A DNA stretch of 64,000 bases from Streptomyces sp. SAI-135 (lineage in GTDB: Bacteria > Actinomycetota > Actinomycetes > Streptomycetales > Streptomycetaceae), in NCBI RefSeq assembly GCF_029893805.1, contig NZ_JARXYP010000002.1:5580001-5644000 (forward strand). The letters are read 5' to 3'. The notes under the pieces were generated by a model. That model saw only the letters and a list, made by a program, of their open reading frames with translations. It was not told where the DNA came from and searched no databases. Made by a program: the position numbers and the translations under genes. Shown one piece after another: positions 49,751 through 59,007 of the stretch. Position 1 is the first letter of the stretch. Every line of letters begins with the position of its first letter.

Positions 49751-51430
49751 CTACGACGAACTGCGCAGCGCCGCCCACGTGTTGGGCCCCACCTGGCCGT
49801 CCACCTCCAGCCCCTTGGCGCCCTGGAACTGCTTGACCGCCGCCTGGGTGTCCCTGCCGAACTCGCCGTCCACGCCCGAACCGCCCACGCTGTAGCCGCG
49901 CTTGGTGAGCATGCACTGCACCTGCACGACCCGCTGGCCCGTGTCGCCGTAGTCGGTGAGTTCGGTGCCCGAGTAGTACGTGCAGCCGGAGATCCAGGCA
50001 GGGGTGGCCGGGGGCGCGGCCGTCTTCGTCACGGTGGCGGTCGGGGCGGGCGCCTCGCTGCTGCCGCCCCCGTCCCCGCCCGCGCTGCCGCCGGGGGTGG
50101 CCGTCGCGGACGGCGTGCTCTCCGGCCCGCGGCTGCTCTGCCCGGCGGCGGCCTGCTGCTCCTTGCCCCTGTCCTTGTTCCTGTCCTTCTTCTCGCCCTT
50201 GTCCGTGACGGACGGCGAGACGGAAGTGCCAGGCCCTGAGGAGGCAGGTGCGGCGGAGGCGGTGACGCTGCCGGAGCCCTTCGGGGCGGCGGCGGCCGGG
50301 GTGTCGCCGGGGCGGGTGAGGAGGAACGCGCCGACGGCCACGGCCCCGACGGCGAGGCCCGCGACGGCGGCCAGCAGGGACCTGTGCCGCCTGCCCCTCC
50401 CGGCGGCCGGCACGGCAACCGGCGCGAGCACCGGTTCCAGGGGGGTGCGGAAGTGGGGGGACTGCCGGACGGGCGCGTTCTCCAGCACCGCGCACCCCTG
50501 CTGCCGCTCGCGGAGCCGGACGGCCAGCGGTGCGTGCCAGTCGGAGGCGCGGCCGTGCCCGGCGGCCGTGGCCGCGTCGATCAGCTGCCGCGGGGCGGGG
50601 CGCCCGGCGGGGTCCTTGGCCAGGCAGGCGGCCAGCAGGGCGGCCAACGCCGTGTCCGCCCGGGCGAGTTCGGCCATCACCTCGGTGTCGGGTGCCTCGA
50701 AGGCGACCCGGTGCATGACGTCCACACCGGTCCCGTCACCGAAGGGGGCGTGCCCCGTCGCGGCGTAGACGATGGTGCAGCCGAGGGAGAAGACGTCGGA
50801 GGCGGCGTCGCAGCGGCCCTCGCGCAGATACTCGGGCGCCATGTAGGCGGCCGTGCCGACCCGGTTGCCGGTCGAGGTGATCGCGCTGCTGTCGGCCGCG
50901 CGGGAGATGCCGAAGTCGATGACGTGCGCGCCCCGGGGGGACAGGATCACGTTGGAGGGCTTGAGGTCGCGGTGCACGACCCCGGCGGCGGCCAGCGCCG
51001 ACAGGGCCTCCCCGAGCTCCGCCACCAGCCGCCACACCCCGGCCGGGCCCGGCAGCCCGCACTCGCGGACGGCCTCGGCGAGGCTGAGGCCGGGCAGGTA
51101 CTCGGTGGCCATCCACAGCAGCGCGTCGTCGAACCCGGTGCCCAGCAGGTGCGGAGCGCGCGGGGTGCGCACCCGCCCGTGCACGGCGGCCTCCCGCTCG
51201 AAGCGCCGCCGGAAGTCGGGGCCCTCGGCGTACTCGGGCCGGATCACCTTCACGGCGGCGAGGCCGGGGGCGTCGTCGGCGCGCCGGGCCAGATAGACCC
51301 GGCCCATGCCACCGCTGCCCAGCAGCCCGAGCGGGACGTAGGGTCCGATGCGCCTGGGATCGGCGAGCAGCAGCGGGACCGCGCCCGCCTGCCGCAGCGC
51401 GGTCCCCTCGGCCGCCGATATGTCTGTCAC
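49751..51430 (-). CDS. Ser/Thr protein kinase fused to a peptidoglycan-binding domain
   Basis: 559 residues from GTG 51430. The N-terminal kinase has the Gly-rich loop LLGSGGMGRVY, K61, HRDLKPSN (153-160), DFG (172-174) and YMAPEYL. After a linker with one membrane span (LLAAVAGLAVGAVAVGAFLL) comes a disordered Ser/Lys/Pro-rich outer stalk and a C-terminal PG_binding_1 domain (VDGEFGRDTQAAVKQFQ and VDGQVGPNTWAAL). The layout parallels PASTA kinases such as PknB but with a different wall sensor, so it probably reads peptidoglycan state. Targets are unknown. Confidence 0.93.
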   Translation of the reverse strand: MTDISAAEGTALRQAGAVPLLLADPRRIGPYVPLGLLGSGGMGRVYLARRADDAPGLAAVKVIRPEYAEGPDFRRRFEREAAVHGRVRTPRAPHLLGTGFDDALLWMATEYLPGLSLAEAVRECGLPGPAGVWRLVAELGEALSALAAAGVVHRDLKPSNVILSPRGAHVIDFGISRAADSSAITSTGNRVGTAAYMAPEYLREGRCDAASDVFSLGCTIVYAATGHAPFGDGTGVDVMHRVAFEAPDTEVMAELARADTALAALLAACLAKDPAGRPAPRQLIDAATAAGHGRASDWHAPLAVRLRERQQGCAVLENAPVRQSPHFRTPLEPVLAPVAVPAAGRGRRHRSLLAAVAGLAVGAVAVGAFLLTRPGDTPAAAAPKGSGSVTASAAPASSGPGTSVSPSVTDKGEKKDRNKDRGKEQQAAAGQSSRGPESTPSATATPGGSAGGDGGGSSEAPAPTATVTKTAAPPATPAWISGCTYYSGTELTDYGDTGQRVVQVQCMLTKRGYSVGGSGVDGEFGRDTQAAVKQFQGAKGLEVDGQVGPNTWAALRSSS

Positions 51431-51556
51431 GGTCCCCCCGACCTGCCTCTTCTTCGCTCAACGTGCTCTGGCGTCACACCAGTTGACTCAGGAGAGGCTA
51501 GCGCCCCGTCGGCGGGCAGTGCCGGGATACGGGGCGAACGCGCCAGGGCGGACGCA

Positions 51557-51589
51557 CCGGGGCCGTGTCACGGTGTGACACGGCCCCGG
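51557..51589. terminator. Hairpin terminator of the RDD gene
   Basis: Perfect 15-bp stem (51557-51571 with 51575-51589, loop GGT) between the RDD gene and the downstream kinase gene, both on the minus strand. Confidence 0.8.
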
Positions 51590-51647
51590 GGAAGACGTGG
51601 TGGGAGGGCGACGTGCAGACGCGCCCTCGTTCGCGGTGCGGCGGTGC

Positions 51648-52310
51648 TCAGTGCGTCCGGATCACGATGGACGAGCAGACCTTGTCGGCGAAGGTCTGGC
51701 GCTTGGCGTCCCAGGCCGGCCACAGCCAGCCGAGGTAGCACGCGAGGCTGTCCAGGAAGTGCGCGAGACGGCGCACGAAGGCCATGCCGACACCGAGGGG
51801 CTGACCGTCGCTCTCCCGGACCAGGCGGATGCCGAGGGCCTTCTTGCCGAGCGTCTGGCCGTTCTTGCCCTCGATGATCAGCTGGTAGATCGCGAGACCG
51901 AGCAGCGCGAGGCCGCCGATCAGCGACAGAGCCGCGGTCTTGGCGTTGGCACCGACGATGACCAGGATGTACGGGACCGCGAAGACCAGCATGTCCACCA
52001 GGGTGCCGAGGAAGCGCTGGCCCCAGTTGGCGTAGGGCGGCTGGGCGCCGTAGCCCGGCTGCTGCGGGTAGCCGTAGGCGGAGGCCGGGACCTGCGGCGC
52101 CTGCGGGTAGCCGTAACCGGGCTGCTGCGGGTAACCCTGCTGCTGCGGGTAGCCCTGCTGCGGCGGCACGCCCTGGGGGGCCTGCTGCGGGTAGCCGTAG
52201 CCCGGCTGCTGGGGCGGCTGCTGCTGCGGGTAGCCGTAGCCGGGCTGCTGCGGCGGCTGCTGGGGGTTCTGCGGCTTTTCGTAAGGGTTGTTGGGCGAGC
52301 CGAAACTCAT
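51648..52310 (-). CDS. RDD family membrane protein with Gln/Pro/Tyr-rich N-terminus
   Basis: 220 residues. The first 90 are repeats of the QQPGYGYPQQ type, a prion-like disordered stretch. The RDD domain follows, with GQRFLGTLVDMLVFAVPYIL (Arg and Asp of the family name), a second helix pair (LSLIGGLALLGLAIYQLII) and GQTLGKKALGIRLVRESDG. Three membrane helices in all. RDD proteins are little understood; some are ion antiporters. Standard ATG with a usable ribosome site. Confidence 0.87.
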   Translation of the reverse strand: MSFGSPNNPYEKPQNPQQPPQQPGYGYPQQQPPQQPGYGYPQQAPQGVPPQQGYPQQQGYPQQPGYGYPQAPQVPASAYGYPQQPGYGAQPPYANWGQRFLGTLVDMLVFAVPYILVIVGANAKTAALSLIGGLALLGLAIYQLIIEGKNGQTLGKKALGIRLVRESDGQPLGVGMAFVRRLAHFLDSLACYLGWLWPAWDAKRQTFADKVCSSIVIRTH

Positions 52311-52549
52311 GGTGATCCTCCGTTGGCCGTGCTGGGGACAATGCGGACTGCGCGGAGGAACGTCATGGTTGAGCGGTCTGCCCCCCGAACACCAACCGCG
52401 ATACTGCGCCAGACATCGTTCTAGGCAGGTGTGTTGTTGTCCAGCCTCATTCGGTATGTGTTGTGCAAGTGCAACCTCGCCGATCTTGGCAGGGGCCCTG
52501 GTGGAACCCGGATTGGAACCGGGGCCGGGTCATCCGGGAGGATGGGGTC

Positions 52550-53404
52550 ATGACCGCCCAGATTCTCGATGGCAAGGCCACCGCAGCCGCGATCAAGTCC
52601 GATCTGACCGCCCGCGTGGCGGCGCTGAAGGAGAAGGGCGTCACGCCCGGCCTCGGCACGATCCTCGTCGGGAGCGACCCCGGCAGCCAGAAGTACGTCG
52701 CCGGCAAGCACCGCGACTGCGCGGAGGTCGGCATCGCCTCCATCCAGCGCGAACTGCCCGAGACGGCCACCCAGGAGGAGATCGAGGCCGTCGTCCGCGA
52801 ACTGAACGACGACCCGGCGTGCACCGGTTACATCGTCCAGCTGCCGCTCCCCAAGGGCATCGACGAGAACCGCATCCTGGAGCTCATGGACCCGGACAAG
52901 GACGCGGACGGGCTGCACCCGATGAACCTCGGCCGCCTCGTCCTCAACGAGCCGGCGCCGCTGCCCTGCACCCCCAACGGCGTCCTCACCCTGCTGCGCC
53001 GCTACGGCGTCGAGACCAAGGGCGCGGAGGTGGTGGTCGTCGGCCGTGGCGTGACGATCGGCCGCCCGATGCCGCTGCTGCTGACCCGGCGCAGCGAGAA
53101 CGCGACGGTGACCCAGTGCCACACCGGCACCCGTGACCTGTCCTCGCACCTCAGGCGCGCGGACATCATCGTCGCCGCCGCGGGTTCCGCCCACCTGATC
53201 CGCCCCGAGGACGTGAAGCCGGGCGCCGCGGTGCTCGACGTCGGTGTCTCGCGCAACGCCGAGGGGAAGATCGTCGGCGACGTCCACCCCGGTGTCGCCG
53301 AGGTCGCCGGCTTCATCTCCCCGAACCCCGGCGGCGTCGGCCCGATGACCCGCGCCCAGCTGCTCGTCAACGTGGTCGAGGCGGCGGAGCGCAGTGTCGG
53401 CTGA
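52550..53404 (+). CDS. folD: Methylene-THF dehydrogenase / methenyl-THF cyclohydrolase
   Basis: 284 residues from ATG 52550, with GGGAGGA upstream. Makes 10-formyl-THF for purine synthesis. Catalytic Y49 and K53 are in SQKYVAGK; YIVQLPLPKGID, the dinucleotide-binding GRGVTIGRPM and the C-terminal PGGVGPMTRAQLL are all present. It overlaps the DUF3017 gene by 11 bases. The product feeds purN and purH, encoded 3-5 kb upstream. Confidence 0.97.
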   Translation: MTAQILDGKATAAAIKSDLTARVAALKEKGVTPGLGTILVGSDPGSQKYVAGKHRDCAEVGIASIQRELPETATQEEIEAVVRELNDDPACTGYIVQLPLPKGIDENRILELMDPDKDADGLHPMNLGRLVLNEPAPLPCTPNGVLTLLRRYGVETKGAEVVVVGRGVTIGRPMPLLLTRRSENATVTQCHTGTRDLSSHLRRADIIVAAAGSAHLIRPEDVKPGAAVLDVGVSRNAEGKIVGDVHPGVAEVAGFISPNPGGVGPMTRAQLLVNVVEAAERSVG

Positions 53405-54191
53405 GGCACGGGACCCCCGACAGCGGGGAGCGACGACCGCGGCGGAGACCTCCCGGTCCGGCGAGGACGGCGCCGGGGCTCGCGAGTCGGCCGGGGGCGC
53501 GGAGCGCGCGTCCGGTGAGCGGGGTGGTCCGTCGTCCGGTGAGCGGGGCCGGGAGGAGGCAGGCGTGGTGTCCGGCGGGACGCGCGGACGCGACGGTGCC
53601 GGGGCTGAGGCGGCCGGTGCGTCGGCGGGGTCGGTGCGGAAGTCCGCGCCGGGCGCGGGCCGGGAGGCCGGGACGGGAGAAGCAGGCGTGGTCCGGGACA
53701 CCGACGGTGTTTCGGAGGAGGCGGCGGAGCCCGGCGCGGAGGCCGAGATGGTCGTACGGGACGCGATCAGCGCTCCCGACGTCGACGGGCGGCCGCGGCG
53801 GGCGACACGGCGGTTTCCGCTGTTCACCAGGGACACCGCGCGGCCCGAGGGCGGCGGCCGCGCCGCACCGCGGGACGCCCCGGCGCCCGCCCGGCAGTGG
53901 CCGGTGCTCTCCGTGCTGGCGGTGGTGGGGCTCGGGCTGCTGCTGACGGCCCTCGACCAGTTCCGCTGGGGCACCCTGTTCATCGGTCACGCCCTGCTCG
54001 CCGGTGCCGTGCTGCGCTGGCTGCTGCCGGACGTCGGCATGCTCGCCGTGCGCTCCCGCTTCACCGACATCGCCACCTACGGCGTGCTCGGCACCGCGAT
54101 CGTCCTGCTGGCGATGATGGTGCAGCCGAACCCCTGGCTGGAGATCCCCTTCCTCAAGGACACCCTGCACTTCACGGTCAGCAACAGCTGA
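53394..54191 (+). CDS. DUF3017 membrane protein
   Basis: 265 residues from GTG 53394, overlapping the end of folD. The first 165 residues are disordered, rich in Gly, Ala, Arg and Glu. The C-terminal 95 residues hold three membrane helices (WPVLSVLAVVGLGLLLTAL, FIGHALLAGAVLRWLLP, YGVLGTAIVLLAMMV) typical of DUF3017, a family usually found behind folD in actinobacteria. Function unknown; the disordered extension is unusually long. Confidence 0.82.
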   Translation: MSAEARDPRQRGATTAAETSRSGEDGAGARESAGGAERASGERGGPSSGERGREEAGVVSGGTRGRDGAGAEAAGASAGSVRKSAPGAGREAGTGEAGVVRDTDGVSEEAAEPGAEAEMVVRDAISAPDVDGRPRRATRRFPLFTRDTARPEGGGRAAPRDAPAPARQWPVLSVLAVVGLGLLLTALDQFRWGTLFIGHALLAGAVLRWLLPDVGMLAVRSRFTDIATYGVLGTAIVLLAMMVQPNPWLEIPFLKDTLHFTVSNS

Positions 54192-54427
54192 CCCCGTGCG
54201 GGCCGGCGGTCCGCCCCCACCCCCGACGAGGGACGGACCGCCGTCACCACCCAGCCTCCCGTGCCGCGAACACCCTGTTCAACGGCTGTCAGTCCGCTGT
54301 GGCACAGCGGTGACCGTTCCGGCACGGTGTGCGCGACCTGCCACAGCCGGCCCCCGGCCAGGAACCGATCAGGCCCCTGACGTCGTCACTTGCCTGGAAG
54401 CAGGTGAGGACGCCACGGAGGTGCGCG

Positions 54428-54901
54428 ATGAGTGGCTGGCAGGCGCTGCCCGACGATCTGCCACCGGAGGTGCGGCACTTCGTGGAGCAGCTCAGGCGGC
54501 TCAAGGACCGCACGGGGCTCAGCCTCGTCGCGCTCGGCGCCCGCACTGCGTACAGCAAGTCCTCCTGGCACCGCTATCTCAACGCCGGCCAGCCCCCGCC
54601 CCGCCAGGCCGTCGCCGCCCTGTGCCGGATCGCGGGCCTCGACACCACCGACGCCGAACGCCTCGGGGTGCGCTGGGAACTGGCGGTCCAGGCCTGGCCC
54701 CGCCCGGCGGCGGCCCCCGCGCGGACCGCCGAGGAGGAGAGCGCGAGCGGGGAACGGTACGAGGACGACCCCACGCTGCCGTGGTGGGACGAGCCCCCCG
54801 CCGAGCGCACGAGCGGCATGAACCGCCTGCTGCTGTCCGCCGCGCTGCTGCTCGTCCTCCTCCTGCTGCTCGGGGTGGCCGGTGCCGTTGCGTCCGGGTG
54901 A
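54428..54901 (+). CDS. XRE-type HTH protein with C-terminal membrane anchor
   Basis: 157 residues from ATG 54428 with GGAGGTG upstream. Residues 1-75 form a helix-turn-helix domain (VRHFVEQLRRLKDRTGLSLV, SKSSWHRYLNAGQ), followed by a charged linker and one C-terminal membrane helix (LLLSAALLLVLLLLLGVAGA). It resembles the first domain of the next gene (LPDELDPQVREFASQLRRL and YSKTSWDRYLNGR), so the two are paralogues. Probably a membrane-bound regulator. Confidence 0.85.
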   Translation: MSGWQALPDDLPPEVRHFVEQLRRLKDRTGLSLVALGARTAYSKSSWHRYLNAGQPPPRQAVAALCRIAGLDTTDAERLGVRWELAVQAWPRPAAAPARTAEEESASGERYEDDPTLPWWDEPPAERTSGMNRLLLSAALLLVLLLLLGVAGAVASG

Positions 54902-54986
54902 TCCGGGACCTCCGTGGCGGCCGTTATCTCCGGTGTGTTCCGCCTGTGACGATGTATCGACAAGTTTGCGTCTTTGATATGGAGAT

Positions 54987-55014
54987 GTTCGACGACACGA
55001 CTAACGTGTCGAAC
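54987..55014. promoter_or_regulatory. Inverted repeat upstream of the DUF2690 regulator
   Basis: GTTCGAC (54987-54993) and GTCGAAC (55008-55014), 14-base spacer, in an AT-richer stretch between the two XRE genes. Possibly a binding site for one of the paralogous regulators. Confidence 0.4.
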
Positions 55015-55117
55015 TTGCGGATGCTCCCGTGCGCCCCCACCCGGGGAGCTGAGATCCTTGTGGCACGGGGAAGAGCGGGGAACAGCCAGCACCGACCGGG
55101 GGGAAAGAGGGGGAGCA

Positions 55118-56335
55118 ATGCCTCGTTGGAGGGCCTTGCCGGATGAACTGGATCCGCAGGTCAGGGAGTTCGCGAGCCAGCTGCGGCGGCTCGTGGACCG
55201 CAGCGGCCTGAGCATCGCGGCCGTCGCCGACCGCACGGGTTACAGCAAGACGTCCTGGGACCGGTATCTCAACGGTCGGCTGCTCGCGCCGAAGGGCGCG
55301 ATCGTCGCCCTGGCCGAGGTCACCGGCACCAATCCCATTCACCTGACCACGATGTGGGAGCTCGCCGAACGCGCCTGGAGCCGTTCGGAGATGCGCCACG
55401 ACATGACCATGGAGGCCATCCGGATCTCCCAGGCGCGCGCCGCGCTCGGCGAGTTCGGGGCCCCGCCCGCGAACGCCAAGGGCAGCAAGACGGCCCGCAA
55501 GAGCGGCAGCGCGACGGCGACGCCGGGGATCGCGGGACCGGCGGGGGTCGCCCCCACGGTGCCGCCCCAGCCGGTGGCGTCGGAGAACGACAGCGCCGAG
55601 GCGCGGCGCGGGGCCTCCTCGGGGGGCAACTCCTGGGGCATGGCCGGGTACCAGGGGCCGTCCCAGGCGCCGGGGCGCCCGGCACCGGCCGCACCGGCCG
55701 CACCGGTCTCGCCGGACGGTGCGGGACGTACCCCGGGGGCGCCGGGGCCGTACGGCCCGCCGCAGGACGCACGTCCGGGTGAGGGGGTGTCCGGTGGCTC
55801 CGGCGTTCCCGGTGGTCCCGGTGGTTCCGGCGGTTCCGGCGGGGGCAAGCGGCGGCTGACGATGTTCCTCGCGGGGGTCGTCGGGGTGCTCGTCGTGGTC
55901 GCCGCCGTGTTCTACCTGACCGACCCGGGCGGGGACGAGAAGAACCAGACCGGGAAGTCGCCGTCGCCGTCCGCCAGCGCGAGCGTCTCGCTGCCCGCCG
56001 GAGTGAAGTGCAGTGGCCAGGGTTGCACCGGGAAGGACGCCGAGGCCATGGGGTGCAGCGGCAATCTGGTGACGACCGCCAAGACCGCGACCGTGGGGGC
56101 GACCGTCCTCGAGGTGCGCTACAGCAAGACGTGCGGGGCGGCCTGGGGGCGGGTCACCCAGGCCGGGCAGGGCGACAAGGTCGAGGTGAGCGCGGGCAAG
56201 GCGGCCGAGCAGAGCGGCAGCATCACCGAGGCCGGGGACACGATCGCCTACACGCCGATGGTCGCCGTGAAGGACGCGGGCGAGGCGAAGGCGTGTGTGA
56301 CCCTGGCTTCCGGACAGCAGGGGTGCACCGACTGA
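55118..56335 (+). CDS. XRE-type HTH membrane protein with outer DUF2690 domain
   Basis: 405 residues from ATG 55118. The HTH occupies residues 1-80 (SIAAVADRTGYSKTSWDRYL). A long Gly/Pro/Ala-rich disordered linker, one membrane span (LTMFLAGVVGVLVVVAAVFYL) and an outer DUF2690 domain with four regularly placed cysteines follow (KCSGQGCTGKDAEAMGC, YSKTCGAAWG, EAKACVTL). The layout, DNA-binding inside and a Cys-rich sensor outside, is a one-component transmembrane regulator. The paralogue at 54428 lacks the outer domain. Confidence 0.87.
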   Translation: MPRWRALPDELDPQVREFASQLRRLVDRSGLSIAAVADRTGYSKTSWDRYLNGRLLAPKGAIVALAEVTGTNPIHLTTMWELAERAWSRSEMRHDMTMEAIRISQARAALGEFGAPPANAKGSKTARKSGSATATPGIAGPAGVAPTVPPQPVASENDSAEARRGASSGGNSWGMAGYQGPSQAPGRPAPAAPAAPVSPDGAGRTPGAPGPYGPPQDARPGEGVSGGSGVPGGPGGSGGSGGGKRRLTMFLAGVVGVLVVVAAVFYLTDPGGDEKNQTGKSPSPSASASVSLPAGVKCSGQGCTGKDAEAMGCSGNLVTTAKTATVGATVLEVRYSKTCGAAWGRVTQAGQGDKVEVSAGKAAEQSGSITEAGDTIAYTPMVAVKDAGEAKACVTLASGQQGCTD

Positions 56336-56656
56336 CGGGTGGACGGGTGCACGGGTGCACGGGTGAATCTTCGAGGAGTGTGCATGGGCCGCTGAATCCT
56401 GGGCACGCGAAACCTACCCCCACGGGAGTCCGGACACCGGTACCCCCATACGGCGGCCGCTTCCGTCCCCCCTCTCCCGGACGGGCGGCCGCCTCTTCTG
56501 TCGGGGCGGCCGTTTGTGGGGTGGGCCACACGGACCCGGACGTTCGGGTCCCCGGATGCGCGATAGCCTGACCGCTGGAGATCTCTTGACGCCGAGAGAT
56601 CGATCAAACGTCCGGGGCAGGGACGCCCCACCGCCAGCTGTCATACGGAGAACGCC
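56336..56656. other. Intergenic region upstream of mdh
   Basis: 321 bases. It begins with short tandem repeats of an ACGGGTGC type (56343-56365). The mdh promoter is probably near GATAGCCT (56562-56569). No gene is supported. Confidence 0.5.
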
Positions 56657-57646
56657 ATGACCCGCACTCCCGTGAACGTCACCGTCACCGGCGCGGCCGG
56701 CCAGATCGGTTACGCCCTGCTCTTCCGCATCGCCTCCGGCCAGCTGCTCGGCGCGGACGTGCCGGTCAAGCTCCGCCTCCTGGAGATCACCCCCGCGCTC
56801 AAGGCCGCCGAGGGCACCGCCATGGAGCTCGACGACTGCGCCTTCCCGCTGCTCGCGGGCATCGACATCACGGACGACCCGAACGTCGCCTTCGACGGCA
56901 CCAACGTCGGTCTGCTCGTCGGCGCTCGCCCCCGCACCAAGGGCATGGAGCGCGGCGACCTCCTGGAGGCCAACGGCGGCATCTTCAAGCCGCAGGGCAA
57001 GGCCATCAACGACCACGCCGCGGACGACGTGAAGATCCTGGTGGTCGGTAACCCGGCCAACACCAACGCGCTGATCGCCCAGGCCGCCGCCCCGGACGTA
57101 CCGGCCGAGCGCTTCACCGCGATGACCCGCCTGGACCACAACCGCGCGCTGACCCAGCTCGCGAAGAAGACGGGTTCGACGGTCGCCGACATCAAGCGGC
57201 TGACCATCTGGGGCAACCACTCCGCCACCCAGTACCCGGACATCTTCCACGCCACCATCGCCGGCAAGAACGCCGCCGAGACCGTCAACGACGAGAAGTG
57301 GCTGGCCGAGGACTTCATCCCGACCGTCGCCAAGCGCGGTGCCGCGATCATCGAGGCCCGTGGCGCGTCCTCCGCCGCCTCGGCCGCCAACGCCGCCATC
57401 GACCACGTCCACACCTGGGTCAACGGCACCGCGGACGGCGACTGGACCTCCATGGGCATCCCGTCGGACGGTTCCTACGGCGTCCCGCAGGGCCTCATCT
57501 CCTCCTTCCCGGTCACCACGAAGGACGGCTCCCACGAGATCGTCCAGGGCCTGGACATCAACGAGTTCTCCCGCGCCCGTATCGACGCCTCCGTCAAGGA
57601 GCTGGAGGAGGAGCGCGAGGCGGTCCGCGCCCTCGGCCTCATCTGA
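56657..57646 (+). CDS. mdh: Malate dehydrogenase
   Basis: 329 residues, ATG with CGGAG upstream. Oxidises malate to oxaloacetate with NAD in the TCA cycle, matching sucCD in the window. The NAD-binding loop is VTGAAGQIGYAL (GAAGQIG 12-18), substrate Arg residues lie in GARPRTKGMERGDLL, and the catalytic histidine is H188 in TIWGNHSATQYPD. The length and GAAGQIG motif fit the cytosolic, actinobacterial MDH type rather than the lactate-dehydrogenase-like type. Followed by a strong terminator. Confidence 0.97.
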   Translation: MTRTPVNVTVTGAAGQIGYALLFRIASGQLLGADVPVKLRLLEITPALKAAEGTAMELDDCAFPLLAGIDITDDPNVAFDGTNVGLLVGARPRTKGMERGDLLEANGGIFKPQGKAINDHAADDVKILVVGNPANTNALIAQAAAPDVPAERFTAMTRLDHNRALTQLAKKTGSTVADIKRLTIWGNHSATQYPDIFHATIAGKNAAETVNDEKWLAEDFIPTVAKRGAAIIEARGASSAASAANAAIDHVHTWVNGTADGDWTSMGIPSDGSYGVPQGLISSFPVTTKDGSHEIVQGLDINEFSRARIDASVKELEEEREAVRALGLI

Positions 57647-57675
57647 GGTTTCTCCACAGCTCTGTCACGAGCCTG

Positions 57676-57715
57676 CACGGGCCCTGTTCCGGTTCCCCCC
57701 GGAACAGGGCCCGTG
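57676..57715 (+). terminator. Strong terminator of mdh
   Basis: Perfect 17-bp stem (57676-57692 with 57699-57715, loop TTCCCC) followed by GCCGTTTTCC, 29 bases after the stop. Confidence 0.9.
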
Positions 57716-57773
57716 GCCGTTTTCCGCCCTACGGTCGAAGTCTTACCCGGTGGGGTGATACGGGGGGTTCGCC

Positions 57774-58637
57774 ATGAACGGCTGGAACGGCTACAGCTCG
57801 GGTTCCGGAGCGGGACACGGGCCGAGCGAGGAGAGGGGCCGGTCGGCCTGGAGCTCGGGGGAGGCGGGGACCGCTCCGCCGTGGGCCTCCGCGGAGACGC
57901 AGACCTCCTTCGCGCCGCCCTGGGCGACGGCCGGCACCCAGGCCTCGCCCGTCCCGCTCTGGACACCGGCCGCTCCGGGTCCCGCGCACGCGCCCCATCG
58001 GGTCCGCCGGGTGTTCGTCGCCCTCGCGGTGGCCGTCCTGGTCGGGGTCTCGGTGGGGGCCGGTGTCTGGTGGTTCCTGCGGGACACCTCCCTCGGCTCC
58101 GGCACCCCCGCGGACGCCGGACCGGCGCCGAGCGTCACGGCCCCGTCGTCCTCCTCGTCCCCGTCGCCCTCCGCGTCCACGGCCGCGGGATACCGCCGGG
58201 TGTACGACCCCGTCGGCTACTCCGTCGACGTCCCCCGGGGCTGGACCCGCAGCGAGAAGCAGGGCCGGTCCGCCCCGGTCGTCGTCTACGACGCCCCCGA
58301 CGACGGCCGCCGGCTCCAGGTCTTCCGGATCGCCGAGGACACCCCGGCCCAGTCCCTCGAACTGGCCGAGAACGACCCCGGCTACGGCTTCGCGCGCCGG
58401 CCCGGCTACCGGGTCCTCGACCGCGCCACGGGCACCACCTGGGCCGAGCTCGTCTACCGCTACGACGACGCGGACCTCGGTGCCCGCCGGGTCGTCGACC
58501 ACCGCTTCCAGGCCGCCGACGGGACGCTGTACGCGATCCGCTCGGCCGGCCCCGCCTCGCTCACGCCCGCCCTGGTGCGCGAGCCGCTCACCAGGGCGCT
58601 GGCCTCCTTCTGCCCGGCGGACACGGAGTGCCGCTGA
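57774..58637 (+). CDS. Single-pass membrane protein with outer domain (paralogue A)
   Basis: 287 residues. A disordered Ser/Gly/Ala-rich cytoplasmic start, one membrane span (VFVALAVAVLVGVSVGAGVWW), a Ser/Pro stalk, then an outer domain of about 140 residues with YDPVGYSVDVPRGWTRSE and RLQVFRIAEDTPAQSLELAE. The outer domain is clearly related to that of the gene at 62281 (RPLGWSRTTK, RLQVYQVAEESPEASFELYL). Two cysteines near the end (FCPADTEC) may pair. Function unknown; outer domains of this kind occur in actinobacterial kinases and membrane proteins. Confidence 0.82.
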   Translation: MNGWNGYSSGSGAGHGPSEERGRSAWSSGEAGTAPPWASAETQTSFAPPWATAGTQASPVPLWTPAAPGPAHAPHRVRRVFVALAVAVLVGVSVGAGVWWFLRDTSLGSGTPADAGPAPSVTAPSSSSSPSPSASTAAGYRRVYDPVGYSVDVPRGWTRSEKQGRSAPVVVYDAPDDGRRLQVFRIAEDTPAQSLELAENDPGYGFARRPGYRVLDRATGTTWAELVYRYDDADLGARRVVDHRFQAADGTLYAIRSAGPASLTPALVREPLTRALASFCPADTECR

Positions 58638-59007
58638 GCGCCCTGACGCCCGCCGATCCGCATCGGCCGGCCCGCCGCGGCCCGGCGTGCCGCCGCCGCT
58701 GCGGTGTCGCCCGGGACGTACAACCCGACCGCGCCGGACGGCTCGTGGCCGCGCGACGCGCACACGTGCGCGGGGCGGGGCCGGGCCGGACTTCGGAGTC
58801 GGCGAGCGGGTCGCCCCCGGTCCCCTGGCGGAGCATCAGCAGGCCGAAGACCGGGTTCAGCAGGGAGGGCACGGCGGCTCCTCGGTTCAACTGGGGCGCG
58901 GGCTGGGGTGGTTGGCCCGTCACCGTGGTGACAAGCCGAACGCGATAGTACTCGTTCCCGACCGGACGCGATAGTGCGCGATTCTCCGGATCCCGCAGGC
59001 CGGGTGG
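58638..59007. other. Intergenic region with a direct repeat and a possible decayed gene
   Basis: 370 bases. ACGCGATAGT occurs at 58940-58949 and again at 58966-58975 (26-base step), like paired binding sites. On the minus strand a frame starts at GTG 58923 just past these repeats and reads about 48 plausible residues before its composition degrades, which could be a gene remnant. Confidence 0.4.

Noticed and set aside
52425..52549. Riboswitch in the folD leader
   Set aside because: Some GGAACC/GGTTCC-like pairing is present but no conserved core of a folate or other known riboswitch was found.
58588..58923. 111-codon minus-strand frame from GTG 58923
   Set aside because: Only the first 48 residues look protein-like and no family is recognised; kept as a possible remnant in the intergenic entry.
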